Positions 34,916 to 45,764 of a DNA stretch of 64,000 bases are shown here, one piece after another. Origin of the DNA: Neurospora crassa OR74A (Eukaryota; Ascomycota; Sordariomycetes; Sordariales; Sordariaceae); the NCBI RefSeq assembly GCF_000182925.2, contig NC_026504.1, positions 2,418,001 through 2,482,000 on the forward strand, read 5' to 3'. Position 1 is the stretch's first letter. Each line of letters begins with the position of its first letter. Below the pieces are notes generated by a model. That model saw nothing but the letters and a program-made list of their open reading frames with translations. It made no database searches and was not told the origin of the DNA. A program made the position numbers and the translations under genes.

Positions 34916-35119
34916 TGGAGGACGTTAGTACGACTATAGTCCCGCTAGTTACAAACGGTCAACTTGGGTTGCTAAGGTCAGGAAATGGTAGAGGTGTACC
35001 TACCATAGCCATCAGGTAACAGATCAAGGAAACGAACATGTCGGCTACTCATATAGTTCAAGTCGAATATGTGACGTATCTTATTATGGTGCTGATAAGC
35101 TTATTGGTATCGACAGGTA

Positions 35120-37434
35120 TTAACATCTTTCGAATACCCTGTACAAGCCCTTGAGGTTCGCGACCTCGAGAATGCCCGTCTGCATGAGCGACTTGGTCGC
35201 CACAAGCCTCGATTTGAAAGCCGGAAAAAGATAATGTTCCAATGCGAACCGAACATGGTGTCTGCGAGCAACTGTTTCGACATCGACATCCTTGTCACCA
35301 CCTTGCACAGACGATAGATCATCAGTACCGATCGTCGCTGGTAATCGCTCAGGGACATAGAAGATGGCCAGTTCTTTGAGGAAGCCCTCGAAACAGGCCT
35401 TCTCTTCTGACCAGTCTACACGCGGCCCAAGCTCCAAAAGGAAACGCGGCAATTTGGCCATGGACGGCGTGTAGCCTTTGATCAGTAGTGGGATGCTTAG
35501 CAGCTCGCCGGCCGGAGATATTTCAAAGGAGAAATACTCGAGAAGCATCTCTCGCCGTTCAACCAACTGATCTGCCACCAACTCGACGATTTCGGATACG
35601 TCCATCTCATCATCTCCATCTTTATCCACTCTTCCAGTTGCATCTGCTGTTGCCGTTCTCTCGGATTCGGCGGCCATGCTCAGCAGCTCTCGAAGATCGA
35701 GAGGCGGATCGAAACGTATGGTACCAAAGTTACCAAAATCCGTCAACCCCAGTTGATAGAAGTATTCATAGCATACCCGTCCATAGTCAACCAGGTACAA
35801 CTTTACACCACCCTGGATGGCAGCAAGACGACGACGTTCATCTACAATTCCGACAAAGGTGTGATTGGCAAAGATCTCGGTCAGTTCGTGGTGCATCTCT
35901 TCGCGGACTTCGGCGCGCAGTTCGCGTACACTGATCAAGCGACAGGCAGTAGCCTCACGCTCGACTGTCTCGTACTTGATCATCTCAACGTCCATGTTTG
36001 TGCCATTAATGGTTGCTTTGACGCCAGACGTGGAGGGAATTTCATCTCCTCTTGATCCTGCTGCCATGGTTGACGCCGGCGGTAACATACTGGTTATCTT
36101 ACGCATGTTGGTATCAGTCCGCACAAGACTGGATTCATTGCGTGCTGGGGTCTTGCGGGCTCCTGAAGCCGCACCGCTGGTCTTGGATGGTGTGCTTGAA
36201 GACGCTTGTTGATCTGAGGCCGACCATGTGCCACCAGGGAGAAGGGTTTGGGTGAGAAAAGTTCGGCTAGTGTCGACAGCAGCCAACTTTGATCGGATGT
36301 GCTCGCAGATGGCCTGGATGATCTCATGTTCATTGAGGAAGTTCACTTCGCGTTTCGTAGGGTGAACATTGACATCGACCCGCTCAGGGGCAATTTCTAG
36401 GCTGAGGTAGACAAAAGGGTGGCCGTTCTTGGGGAGAAAGGAAGCATATGTTTGCTCAACTGCCTTTCGAATGTTGGAAGACTCGACACATCTATGGTTG
36501 ATGAAGAGCAGCAGAGTTGTCTTTTTGAGACTGTAGTTGGCGTTAGTCGCCAAGCCCTGAGCCTTGAAGCCCCAGCGGTCATCGGATGTGGAGTATTCGA
36601 TGAGTTCATTGGCGACGCTGCCTCCGTATATCTGCCGGATTCTGTCGGTACTCGAAGCATTGGCCTGAATGGCAATGCTTGTCGATGACTCGCCGTATTT
36701 TTTGCACGAGAAAGCAACGTGCGAACAATGTACAGCATAGCGGCCAACCATGTCGATGATCTTGTTGTATTCGTCAGAGGTAGATCGAAAGGCGCGCCGG
36801 CGGGTTGGAATGTTATAGAACAGATCTTCGACGGTAATTTGCGTGCCTTGTCGTCCAGCGACGGGCTTCGGATCGGGCGACTGGCCGGGTTTCGCGGGGA
36901 CCAGCTTTCCACTCCCGTAATGAGCACGCCAGGCGCAGTTGGATTCCTGAGTCTTGGTGGTGACGGTCAGATGTGCAATGTGGCTTATGCTGGCAAGAGC
37001 CTCACCGCGAAAGCCGTATGTTGAGATGGACTGAAGATCCTCGAACTTTTGCAGCTTGGAGGTGGTGAAGCGTTCACATAGAATGGGCAAATCCTGCTTG
37101 TCGATACCGCAACCATTGTCTGTGATTTGGAGCAGCTTGAGGCCACCGTCCTTGACCACAATCTCCAACGAGGTAGAGCCGGCATCCACGGCATTCTCCA
37201 TGAGCTCCTTGAGAGCATGAACAGGAGCAACAATGATCTCGCCAGCGGCAATCTTGTTGACAACGTCTGGGTCGAGTGGCTGCAAGTACTGGTCAATAAT
37301 GTCATTGTCTTGGAAGATGGGGGAGCGTGTCTTCTTACCCTGATCCGACGTGGAGCATGACCGCTATCATCGCCGAGCACGCTCGCCTTGCGCTTTTCAC
37401 CCCTAGGGCCATCAATGGCCATTGCATCAGCCAT
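35120..37434 (-). CDS. mlh1: DNA mismatch repair protein MLH1 (MutL homologue)
   Basis: A GHKL ATPase that pairs with PMS1 or MLH3 to act after MutS homologues in mismatch repair and meiotic crossover. Exon 1 is 37434-37339 (32 codons, MADAMAIDGPRGEKRKASVL). After a 59-bp intron, exon 2 runs 37279-35120. The product is 751 aa. The ATPase motifs are intact: ELMENAVDAGS, DNGCGIDKQDL, FTTSKL and TYGFRGEALASIS, all within the first 140 residues. The C-terminal dimerisation domain ends in the conserved FERC. The start ATG lies upstream of the intron; an exon-2-only reading would lack an ATG. Two in-frame acceptors 9 nt apart exist (see findings). I used the inner one because it gives the family consensus IRPLDPDVVNKIAAGE. 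Identity is certain. Confidence 0.96.
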
Positions 37435-38919
37435 CCCGCCCAAGTTGACCCTCGCAAAGTGAATGAGATTGCCAACAGTAGGCTCAGTTAGGACCGGCTA
37501 TGAGGCTAGGTCGCCCGTTAGAGCCGTTGGCCGTCTGGCGAGAGATAAGGACCGCGTAAAGAAGCCGTCAAGTTTCCTCTGCTAGACGCGCTGGGCGGTT
37601 TGCAGACGGATGGTTTGCTACTAACAAACACGGTCCATCTGTTCCGAAGGAAAACGTGATCCCGTGAAGCTGCCACTCCACCGCAGGCAGCGATACTAGT
37701 CTACGAGGGGATCAGGCTAGTTGGAACACCGTGAAGGAATGAGCCAGTCCTACTTTCCCCTACGGACGAACCTGAAGACTCCGTCGCGGTTGTCAGTTGT
37801 ATGTACAAGGCAGGTACGAACTTGATGTTCTACAAATGGAAGGCAACAGCGGAGCCCGGTCACTGAAGTGACCAATGCAGCGTCCCAAGCAGTTCGACAC
37901 CTCCACTGCCATAGCAGCCTACAAGAGCGGGACAATGTGGGCCTTGGGCACGTGCGTCACGCTCGATTGGGCCATGCAGGACGGACGGGCTACACTATGA
38001 GGTCTTCTCAGGCATCACAACGAAGCCCGATTTCGACCGACGAATTCGTCACAACCAACCGACAGTTTTCTCATCATCCTTCACACACCAGACGTACAAT
38101 CAGAGGCAACCCAGTATCACCACCCTATTCAAACCACGGCTCGCGAACATTTCAAACTTGACGATCGCCTCAACCATTCGAAATGCGGGACCTTTCCACT
38201 TCGCCATGTCTATGGCTAGCATGGGGTTGAGGTTGCGAGTCTACATATTTGGCTTCTGCGATGCGGTTCACGACCACGGATACTCGCCTTCGTTAACAAA
38301 GCACGACACCTTGCAAATTGGCGGAACATCCACATTTTGCTCTCCTTATCTGGTGCCTGTCTGACCTCAGTTCAGCTCGACTGAGCCACAACTTCTCGGA
38401 AAGGCCATCATCTTCTCCGGTCATGGAATATCTCAATCTGTGCCGGATCTGCCTCTGCGGCCGGGGTTCGGAGGTCTCCAAAGCCAGGCTTCCATTGGGA
38501 CTGATGTCACTGATTTTGTCAAGTGACAAACACATTACTTTGCGCCTCAAAATCGCAGGCAGATATCATGTCTAGCCTATGATTGTATCTCTTTATCATC
38601 TCTGGCCTTCTCGAGTTCCTCCCGTCACTTTTATTCCTGATATCGACGAGGTACAGTGTCTTGCATGCCACCCTCTTTCGCTCTGGCTTCATCGGGACCC
38701 CTGCTCAAGGGCTGGAAGCCACGCTTCGCACCATCCTTTTCGAGGCTTCCCGGAGGGCTCTTCTCAGCGCGGAGGTGAATATCTTGCCAAACTCGGTGGG
38801 CAGGGATATAGCAGCTATTTCCTGCCTTTGTCATGTCGACGCCATCAGCATCACCAATTCATTTCATCTTCGACAAGTCATACGAAAAGTAAACTCAATA
38901 TCAAACTTCATACCTAAAG
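37435..38919. other. Divergent intergenic region upstream of MLH1
   Basis: Promoter space between MLH1 (-) and the tentative + strand gene at 38920. No convincing gene, RNA or repeat. Short + frames at 38158-38575 and 38583-38981 show no motif and lack good starts. Confidence 0.5.
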
Positions 38920-39646
38920 ATGGTTGCGAAACAATCACCGGAATCTGCGTGGTCGTTTTCTCTGGGATCCACTCCGAGTGATGCAGGCTCCTCTGTTCAA
39001 GTCCATGCGGACAATGGAAGTACCAGGTGCGTATGCTGACTTCATTGTCCCTCCGGCTAGGTTTCGTTTCTGACCTTTTGGCAGAACACAGAGCCTATCA
39101 GGAACAAAACGACCGTTGACACCCTCTGTACGAGATCCAACACAGATAACTCTCGACCCTGTCAAAGAGAGATTATCTCGGACGGGTCCGCCATCACCAT
39201 CTATTTCATCGCATAGCAGCGAGCCACCTCTTCGTGATGACCTACTGAGAGATCTTATTCATTCCTACGATACCCGCCTCGTCACCACTGCTTCACTACC
39301 CGTCAGCCACAGCCTTAAACGTCCACATGATGGGGCGCTCACAGACACCGAACCCTTAGCAAAAAGAGACAGGCTTATCGAAGAATTAGAACAGATGGCA
39401 TCCACTGGGAGTAAAGCACCCATTGAATCCTTACCTACCGGACAAAAGGAGATCAATGAGGACGGCGATCCGGTAGCTTTCACTCGTGCTGAGACCACAA
39501 TACCGACTATAGAAGGGCATACCAGAGTCATTCTACCGATAAGGTCGTCCACGAAGAGACAGACCAGTCGGCAACAACGCAGACAAACAACCGCACTGCC
39601 TGAACAGCATGAGCATGCGGAAACGAACTTAGAGCAAGGCACCTGA
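38920..39646 (+). CDS. Tentative disordered protein of unknown function
   Basis: ATG at 38920. Exon 1 is 38920-39026 and exon 2 is 39085-39646. The 58-bp intron has donor GTGCGT, a tctgacc branch sequence and acceptor ttggcag. The joined frame is 222 aa. It is rich in Ser, Thr, Pro, Glu and Arg and looks disordered, with one short amphipathic stretch (LRDDLLRDLIHSYDTRL) and another (RDRLIEELEQMA). No family is recognised. The frame ends at TGA 39644-39646, but coding-like segments continue downstream in shifted frames to about 40.6 kb. The true gene may therefore be longer, with introns I could not place. The small intron with canonical signals is the best evidence that this is real. Confidence 0.4.
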
Positions 39647-42600
39647 GAAATCCGCCTGCTTGATGATTCTCTGCAGTGACCAACAGCATTGATGTGACTT
39701 CTGGTTGATGATCTTGTGTTTCTTTTTTCCTCTGCCCATGCAAGTTCAACTTGACATAGGCCTTACGAACCAAACAAATAGTCCTCAAGGCGTCGGTACC
39801 CCAGCTGGTCGAGTGGAGGTGCATCGATGTCTCGATCACGCAGAAGGCGGAGGAACAACTACAACAACGGCAGTAGCTGGTCGAATAGGGTCCAACCGAT
39901 ACCTCGGCCGCGCAGCAGACGCAGCAGCAGACACAAGTTCAGCAGGACCCCTCGTCTTTGCCCTCGCCCTCTTTCGGGCTTTATCAACAGGTAGCTACCC
40001 CTTCTTCCTTGACTTTAACGCAGGGATCCAATACCAGTTTCAGTCCCAGCTCCAAAGGTCAAGATCCACGCTATACTCGAGGACAACGAGGTCCAACTCC
40101 ACATAATGCTTGGCATGATCAACAATGTGTCTCGAAACATCCGACGAGAAGTCATCACGCGCCATGAGGAGGTCAGGGATATGTCAATCCGCGACCGCAA
40201 CGGCAATTGCAATGAAAATGAGGACGACAATAACAACCACAACCACAACGACAACGACAAAGGGAAGGGCACTGACAATGGAAATGGCAGTGGCCATAGA
40301 GACGGTTTCCACCATGGTTTATCGCCTTCAGCGTCACCTGGTCCTGGATCCTTATACCCGAGTCCTCGTTTTCCCGATGAAGTTCGCGCAACTGACGCCA
40401 TGATGCATCCAGGGATCTCATCAGAACAGACGGGAGTTTCCGTGCGATATATATCTCTTCTCTGTAGTAACCAGGAAAGTTCGGCAAGTACAGGGAGACA
40501 TTCAGAGTTTTCTACAGTGGCTGCAAGCAGAAAAGAGCTTAAGTCGCAGGGAAACAATCAATCAGAATCCAGATCGCGAACCAGGCGCCTGAGGTTTCGC
40601 CTCGTTCGTCAATCAATGGCACCGAAGGTCATCAACATAGCAGTCGGATACCAAGGGGTAATGGTGTATGTACCCGTTTGTTTTTGTGTCCAGATCAAAC
40701 TGTGTAAGCTGAATAACGGCGGCGCAGACAGTACATGCATATTGTAGAAAGACAGACGAATATAGGAGTTATAAGTGGCAATGGGTTGGTGGGTGCAGAG
40801 GCAGGAAAGGAAATTAGGACGAAGGAAAGTATGAGTTGCGTGATAAGAAAGCTGGAGCTTGAGAGAGAAAGGGGCAACAGGGAAGGGGGCAATAAAGAAA
40901 TACGAGAAATGCATACAAAATTGCGATTTCCCAAATCTATATCCCCCTTGCAGCATGTCACGAAACGATCAAGGTGGACTGACTGCTAGGGGCATCTGGT
41001 GCAGCCATACTGTTACGTACACAAGATGCGAATATTTTCTTCCCAGAAGTACCTTCAATCAGCTGGGCCGGCACGCCTTATCCTCATCGTCAATTTCAAT
41101 ATCAAGGTATGCCGCAATGAACCCCATTTTCTGCCATCAAAGTCATCTTCGTTACAAGATACGTAGCTATCTGGCAAGTTGCTATTGACCAGAGGTCAGG
41201 TAGCACTATGGACCAAACCATATCAGCTATCGACGTACCAATTTGCTACTTGACGATCCAATCCCAGACTCTACACTCAAAGAAAAACTACCACCGCATC
41301 GCCTGGGCTCTTTCACTTTCATGACTGAAATATACTATATTCTTTGTTGACGGTGATGCCAACTAATCTGAATAGCTAGGCACAAGCACCAGGGGGATGT
41401 GGTGTTTCAAGTTGAGTACAGTAATGTACACTACCCCGCCTTACCCGCCTTCCACTGACCTGACGAGGCTTATCTTACCTAACCCTACCGGACCCTTAAG
41501 GCAGCGTAAGAAGTGTGTGTGTGGTGTGAGAGAGGGAGGGAGAGAGAGAAAGAAAAATTCCCGAAAGGTGGGATTTTCTCCGAGATTAATTAGGTTGCCC
41601 GTACTTACGTTGGACAAACCAATGAATGAGGGATGTTCGCAGCGGGTGCAATAATCCTATGCAACAGGGTGTAGACTTGGCCTCGCTGCGGCGAGGTACC
41701 TACCCAAGTGTATGTAGTACGTACAGATCGGTGAATGTTGGAATAACCTAATGTTAGGTGTGGAAATAGGTACTGACACCCGTTTCTATGCCTATACAGA
41801 GGGGGCAGGTGGTGAAAGAAATGGGGGGCGCAAGTTGCCCCTGCACTCAGAAATTGCTGGTAACCGACGCCTCCCATTTCTTACACCACTTGGGGGGTTA
41901 GGTAACTATGGGGCCTTGCAGAACATTGTGTGAGATTGTGATAGGGTGCTAACAGCCACCCGCCAGATAGCAATTGGCTCTCACATCTTGGAGCCTGTAC
42001 GGATTACCTACCTCTAGGTCACTGTGTAACTGCGCGCCGTCAGCGTGCATGTATTCCTGACCATCGATCCATACTGCGCATCAAGATGGGAGTTCTGAAT
42101 TAAGGGTAGTTTCTACTGCCACCTATTGTATTTATGTACAAAGTTGTCGTTCTATCAGTGTAGATAATATTGAACGTCGTTGGTGAGAGGAATGAGCCGA
42201 ATAGTCACGTTAGCTTATATCAGTCAATTCAAATAGGTCAAATGCAAACTGAAATAAGAGACCGTTCCCGTGTGCCCTTTGAAGCATATTAATGCGAATG
42301 TTCAGAGCTTGGTGGCTTGTGTTTCGGAAGAAGAAGAACGGGCATATGCCATGGTCAAAGTCCGTGAAACTGAAACGGTATTGTCTTCGGGCACTACTGT
42401 AGGAGCCACCGCCTAGGTAACATGACCGTGTGCGTGGCATGCGTCTGTGTACTTTTTTGTGTTGCTGCGGCTCCCGAAGCAAGCTTCGTTGCTTGAACAT
42501 GCGAAGGACGTTTGGGTTTCTTTGTTGGGCTGTTCCTGTTGTTTGCTCTCTGGCCAGTTTGCCCGAATCACGCTTGCCGCAGCCCTTGCTCCTTCGACCC

Positions 42601-43486
42601 TGAAACTTTAATCTAACGTCGGTTGACTTTCACCTACCTAGCTCAGTGCCTTTTTTTCTTTTTCTTTTTTTCCTCTTCTCATGGTGTCATTACGCGAACA
42701 TCACGCAATGGTCAGTCCAGGCTGAACAATGAGACGTCCACCTTGATTCACCGCACCGCTGAACCTCAAACCGTCAATCGGCGCAACCTCGTGTCTGGTT
42801 TGATCATCGGCCCCCGTTGCCTTATAACATCCTCGAATGGCAAAAAGCGAGCGGGTTCCGTTTTCTTCAATCCACGCATAGTATTAAATAGGAATTCTCC
42901 CCATGCAACGACGTAACATCAAACTGGTGCGGAAGAATCAATTTCGGACTCGCCGTTATTGATGGAAATATCCGCACAGCGTCAACAATAGCCGTCAAGC
43001 CACCAATTGCAGTACACGAACCACATCGGTTTCAAATCATAACGCGCAGAAGCTTGGGTATAACCGGAAGCCAAAAACGAACGCCAGGACCTCGCCGAGC
43101 CCAAAATCAGAGGATAATGCAGGAAGAACATAGACGAAATACGTATCGAGGATTACATCAACCGGCAGGAGACAATATGCTTGGAAAACTCAGCGACAAA
43201 CAGCCCAACCAAGAAACCATGTGCAAGCTTTACATCGGTATAGTCTTGATGCAGGCGGCACACGTTGACATTGGATACTGAGGGGGAGAAAACAAAAACA
43301 AGAAACACAAACGAGAAGAAGATGCCCAAAACCAAGTGAAAACCAATTAAATTCTTGCTCCAAGAAACAGTTTGAAACGCGACCGAAGAAGTACCATTCC
43401 CAATATATCAGAGTGTCATCATAAAACCCTTCACCCATCGCAGGCTAGCTCTGTTCTCATCAATGAGAATGTAGCTTACACGTCGT
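39647..43486. other. Region between the tentative gene and the Zn2Cys6 gene
   Basis: The first kilobase (about 39.7-40.6) is CAR-rich and shows coding-like stretches in more than one frame (see findings). It may be missing exons or a decayed gene. From 40.75 to 43.49 kb I see no gene. There is a GA/GT-rich run near 41517-41555, a T/C-rich run near 42648-42680, and the 3' flank of the transcription factor. Confidence 0.45.
39843..40266 (+). repeat. CAA/CAG-rich low-complexity DNA
   Basis: Clusters of CAR and CGA/CAA trinucleotides (about 39855-39935 and 40190-40262) give Gln-rich, Asn/Thr-rich or Ser/Ala-rich translations depending on frame, and Val-rich translation on the minus strand. Amino-acid composition here is driven by the DNA repeat and cannot by itself prove coding. 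Confidence 0.6.
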
Positions 43487-45764
43487 CTATCGGCGGGCGT
43501 GCTCAGCTGGAGTGGGATGGTCGAGCAAACCGCCAATATCGAATCGCGCCCGTTCCTCCCGGTTTCGGTATTGCAGTTGAACAGCATTCGGTTGGTGATT
43601 GCGTATCGGCGGTAGCTGAAACGCTGGCAACGGATCAGGTCGGCTTGGCGAAATCAACTCGCTCCTTGGGATTTGAAAAGGCGGCATCGCATTGGAGTAT
43701 TCCGTTCTGCGTGGCGACGAGATATATGCCGATGGCACGTTCGCCCCAAATCCCGTCATACTTCGTGGTGGCGGTGGGGCGGCCGGCACATGTGCTCCTT
43801 CTCCATATTCGTTATCAGCAGGTCGCGAATGCCGGAGACCAAGATCTGTCGCGACGGGCGGCCGTTGCGTGTATGGCTGGTATGCCCGAATTGTCTCTCT
43901 GATACTAGGTGAGGACTCAGAATAATTGAACGGTCGCACCGGGCTCATCAGCAGCAGAACGACATAGTATATGGAGTCTCGCTTGGACAATGCAGTCCGA
44001 AGTGACAGCTGCCGCGGGAGTCCATCTTGTCCCAGGAAGGTGAGGATATCTTGTCTATCCAGCGGGTATTTTGAGATTTCCTCCAAGGAGAAGCTCAACA
44101 TGTCCATGACCCTTTCTTCCTCTGCTTTTCCGAAAATAGGTGGAAGATAGTTTGGTTCGTTTCTCCTTTGTTGGTCCACCATCTGTCGCTGGATATACGC
44201 TACCTTCTCTCGATCATGCCCCACAACCAAATCAGCGAGTCTGAGGCCATGAACAGACGCTCTTCCGATCGCATCCATGAATGTCTTCGATGCTTTTCCA
44301 ACTTGAAGATCGACTGTCAAATAGGCCACTGGCTCGGGAGGTGTGGTTGGCATAGCCAAGGGCGCCAGGAAAACGTTCGAATCATGCGTTGAGCCTCTTT
44401 CGGCGAATCGCGACATGGCGGAGTCGGGCGGCTGTGATTTGAGGACGCGGAATGGCTGTGTTCGGCGAAGGGCGTCGTCGAACGTAAGGGTTGGCGAAGA
44501 ACCAGAATGATATTGAGATGACAACGGCCTTCTCATCCCATCCGATGGAACACCAAACCTTGCACTGTCGTATTTTATATCCGCTCTGTCATCTCGCAAC
44601 CGTGGGCGGCCACGTTTCTTGTGTTGAACGTCGATGCATGCGTCATCTTTGCCGCTACTGGAGCACCTCGAACATGGACGCCGTGCTGCAATCAGTTAGT
44701 GAAGTCCTGACGCGGGTGAAGTACAAGCCAACAATCTGTTATTTATTTGAAGCGCCCCACAGCCCTGATCGAGAAGGTGGGCAAAGGAAAGGAAAGGGAG
44801 GTTCGCTTGAACACAGTTTGTTTTTTGTCGAAGTATCGACACACTGGATTCCGGCTGCTGCATCTCTCTCCCAAGGTCCCGGGACGCCAACACTGGCAAA
44901 GCTCTGATCCGTCACAAGCTCGTGGAACGCTGCGCTAGCAAGCGATCGAGCTTTTTTAAGCTAGCCGTCTCACTGATTATAATCGCGGGTTTTCACAACT
45001 CACGTAACCCATTCGGAGGGCCATACCTTCGAGATTCATGGTATCTGGAAGAGGCATCGCGGGAAGAAGAAAAATCTCACATACCATCGCATCTATCAAG
45101 TCATTAGCACTCAACCTCCGGCAACCTTCATCATCTCCGGTAGTATCGGACCAACTAACCTGAGGTGGGCTCTTTTGCAAGGCACGCATGCAGATGCCAC
45201 ATGGCCTTTCGTCTTCCTTTGAGGCTTGGGTGACGTCTGCGGGTGAGAATCATGCCCAGGATGATACAGAGCCGTGGAATGAGGCAGCTGACCAGGCAAA
45301 GAACCTCCTGCACTGCCTGGTCCAGCAATCGGCGGGAAAGAAGGCTGAAGGGTTGTTGTACCATGCGGTGCATCGTAGAGATGCGGTCTTGTCATCGATG
45401 GCTCTGCGCGCTGATACTCGTACGACATGCCTTGTGGCGGATTTGGAAGAAATGGGCGTGTGTGAGTCAAGGCCCCAGACTGAAGTCCTTCACCTCCGTG
45501 GGTGACTGCAATCTCTCGATAGCCATCTCGAGTTGTCGCCTGGTATACGCTCTGACGTCTTTCGGCGGCCGCTTGGCTTGCTTTCGGGGGAAACGGTGGG
45601 GACCCTGACATGGGCGGAGAAGGGTAGCTCTCCGAGCGAGCAGTGCTCTTCGAGTCTGCCCTGACCCAGTTGAGGTCGAGAGCAAATTGAGCCAGGTCGG
45701 TGATTCCCCGGCGTTTGCCGAGAGTGTTGCGGAGGGCGTCAGGCCTCTGACTCAAAGGTTGCAT
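43487..45764 (-). CDS. Zn2Cys6 transcription factor with PAS-like domain; contains an 8-nt microexon
   Basis: A fungal binuclear zinc-cluster regulator that would bind promoter DNA in the nucleus. Three exons read on the minus strand: 45764-45160, the 8-base microexon 45092-45085, and 44685-43487. Introns are 67 and 399 bp and the product is 603 aa. The zinc cluster is C193-x2-C196-x6-C203-x5-C209-x2-C212-x8-C221. C203 comes from the microexon and C209 onward from exon 3. The cluster is followed by an AT-hook-like KKRGRPRLRDD. Residues 1-190 are Ser/Pro-rich and disordered. A PAS-like segment (VAYLTVDLQVGKASKTFMDA, then HGLRLADLVVGHDREKV) lies at about 300-350. The C-terminus is disordered and Pro-rich. 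The family is secure, but target genes and ligand are unknown. Only the microexon model gives a complete zinc cluster. Confidence 0.9.
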
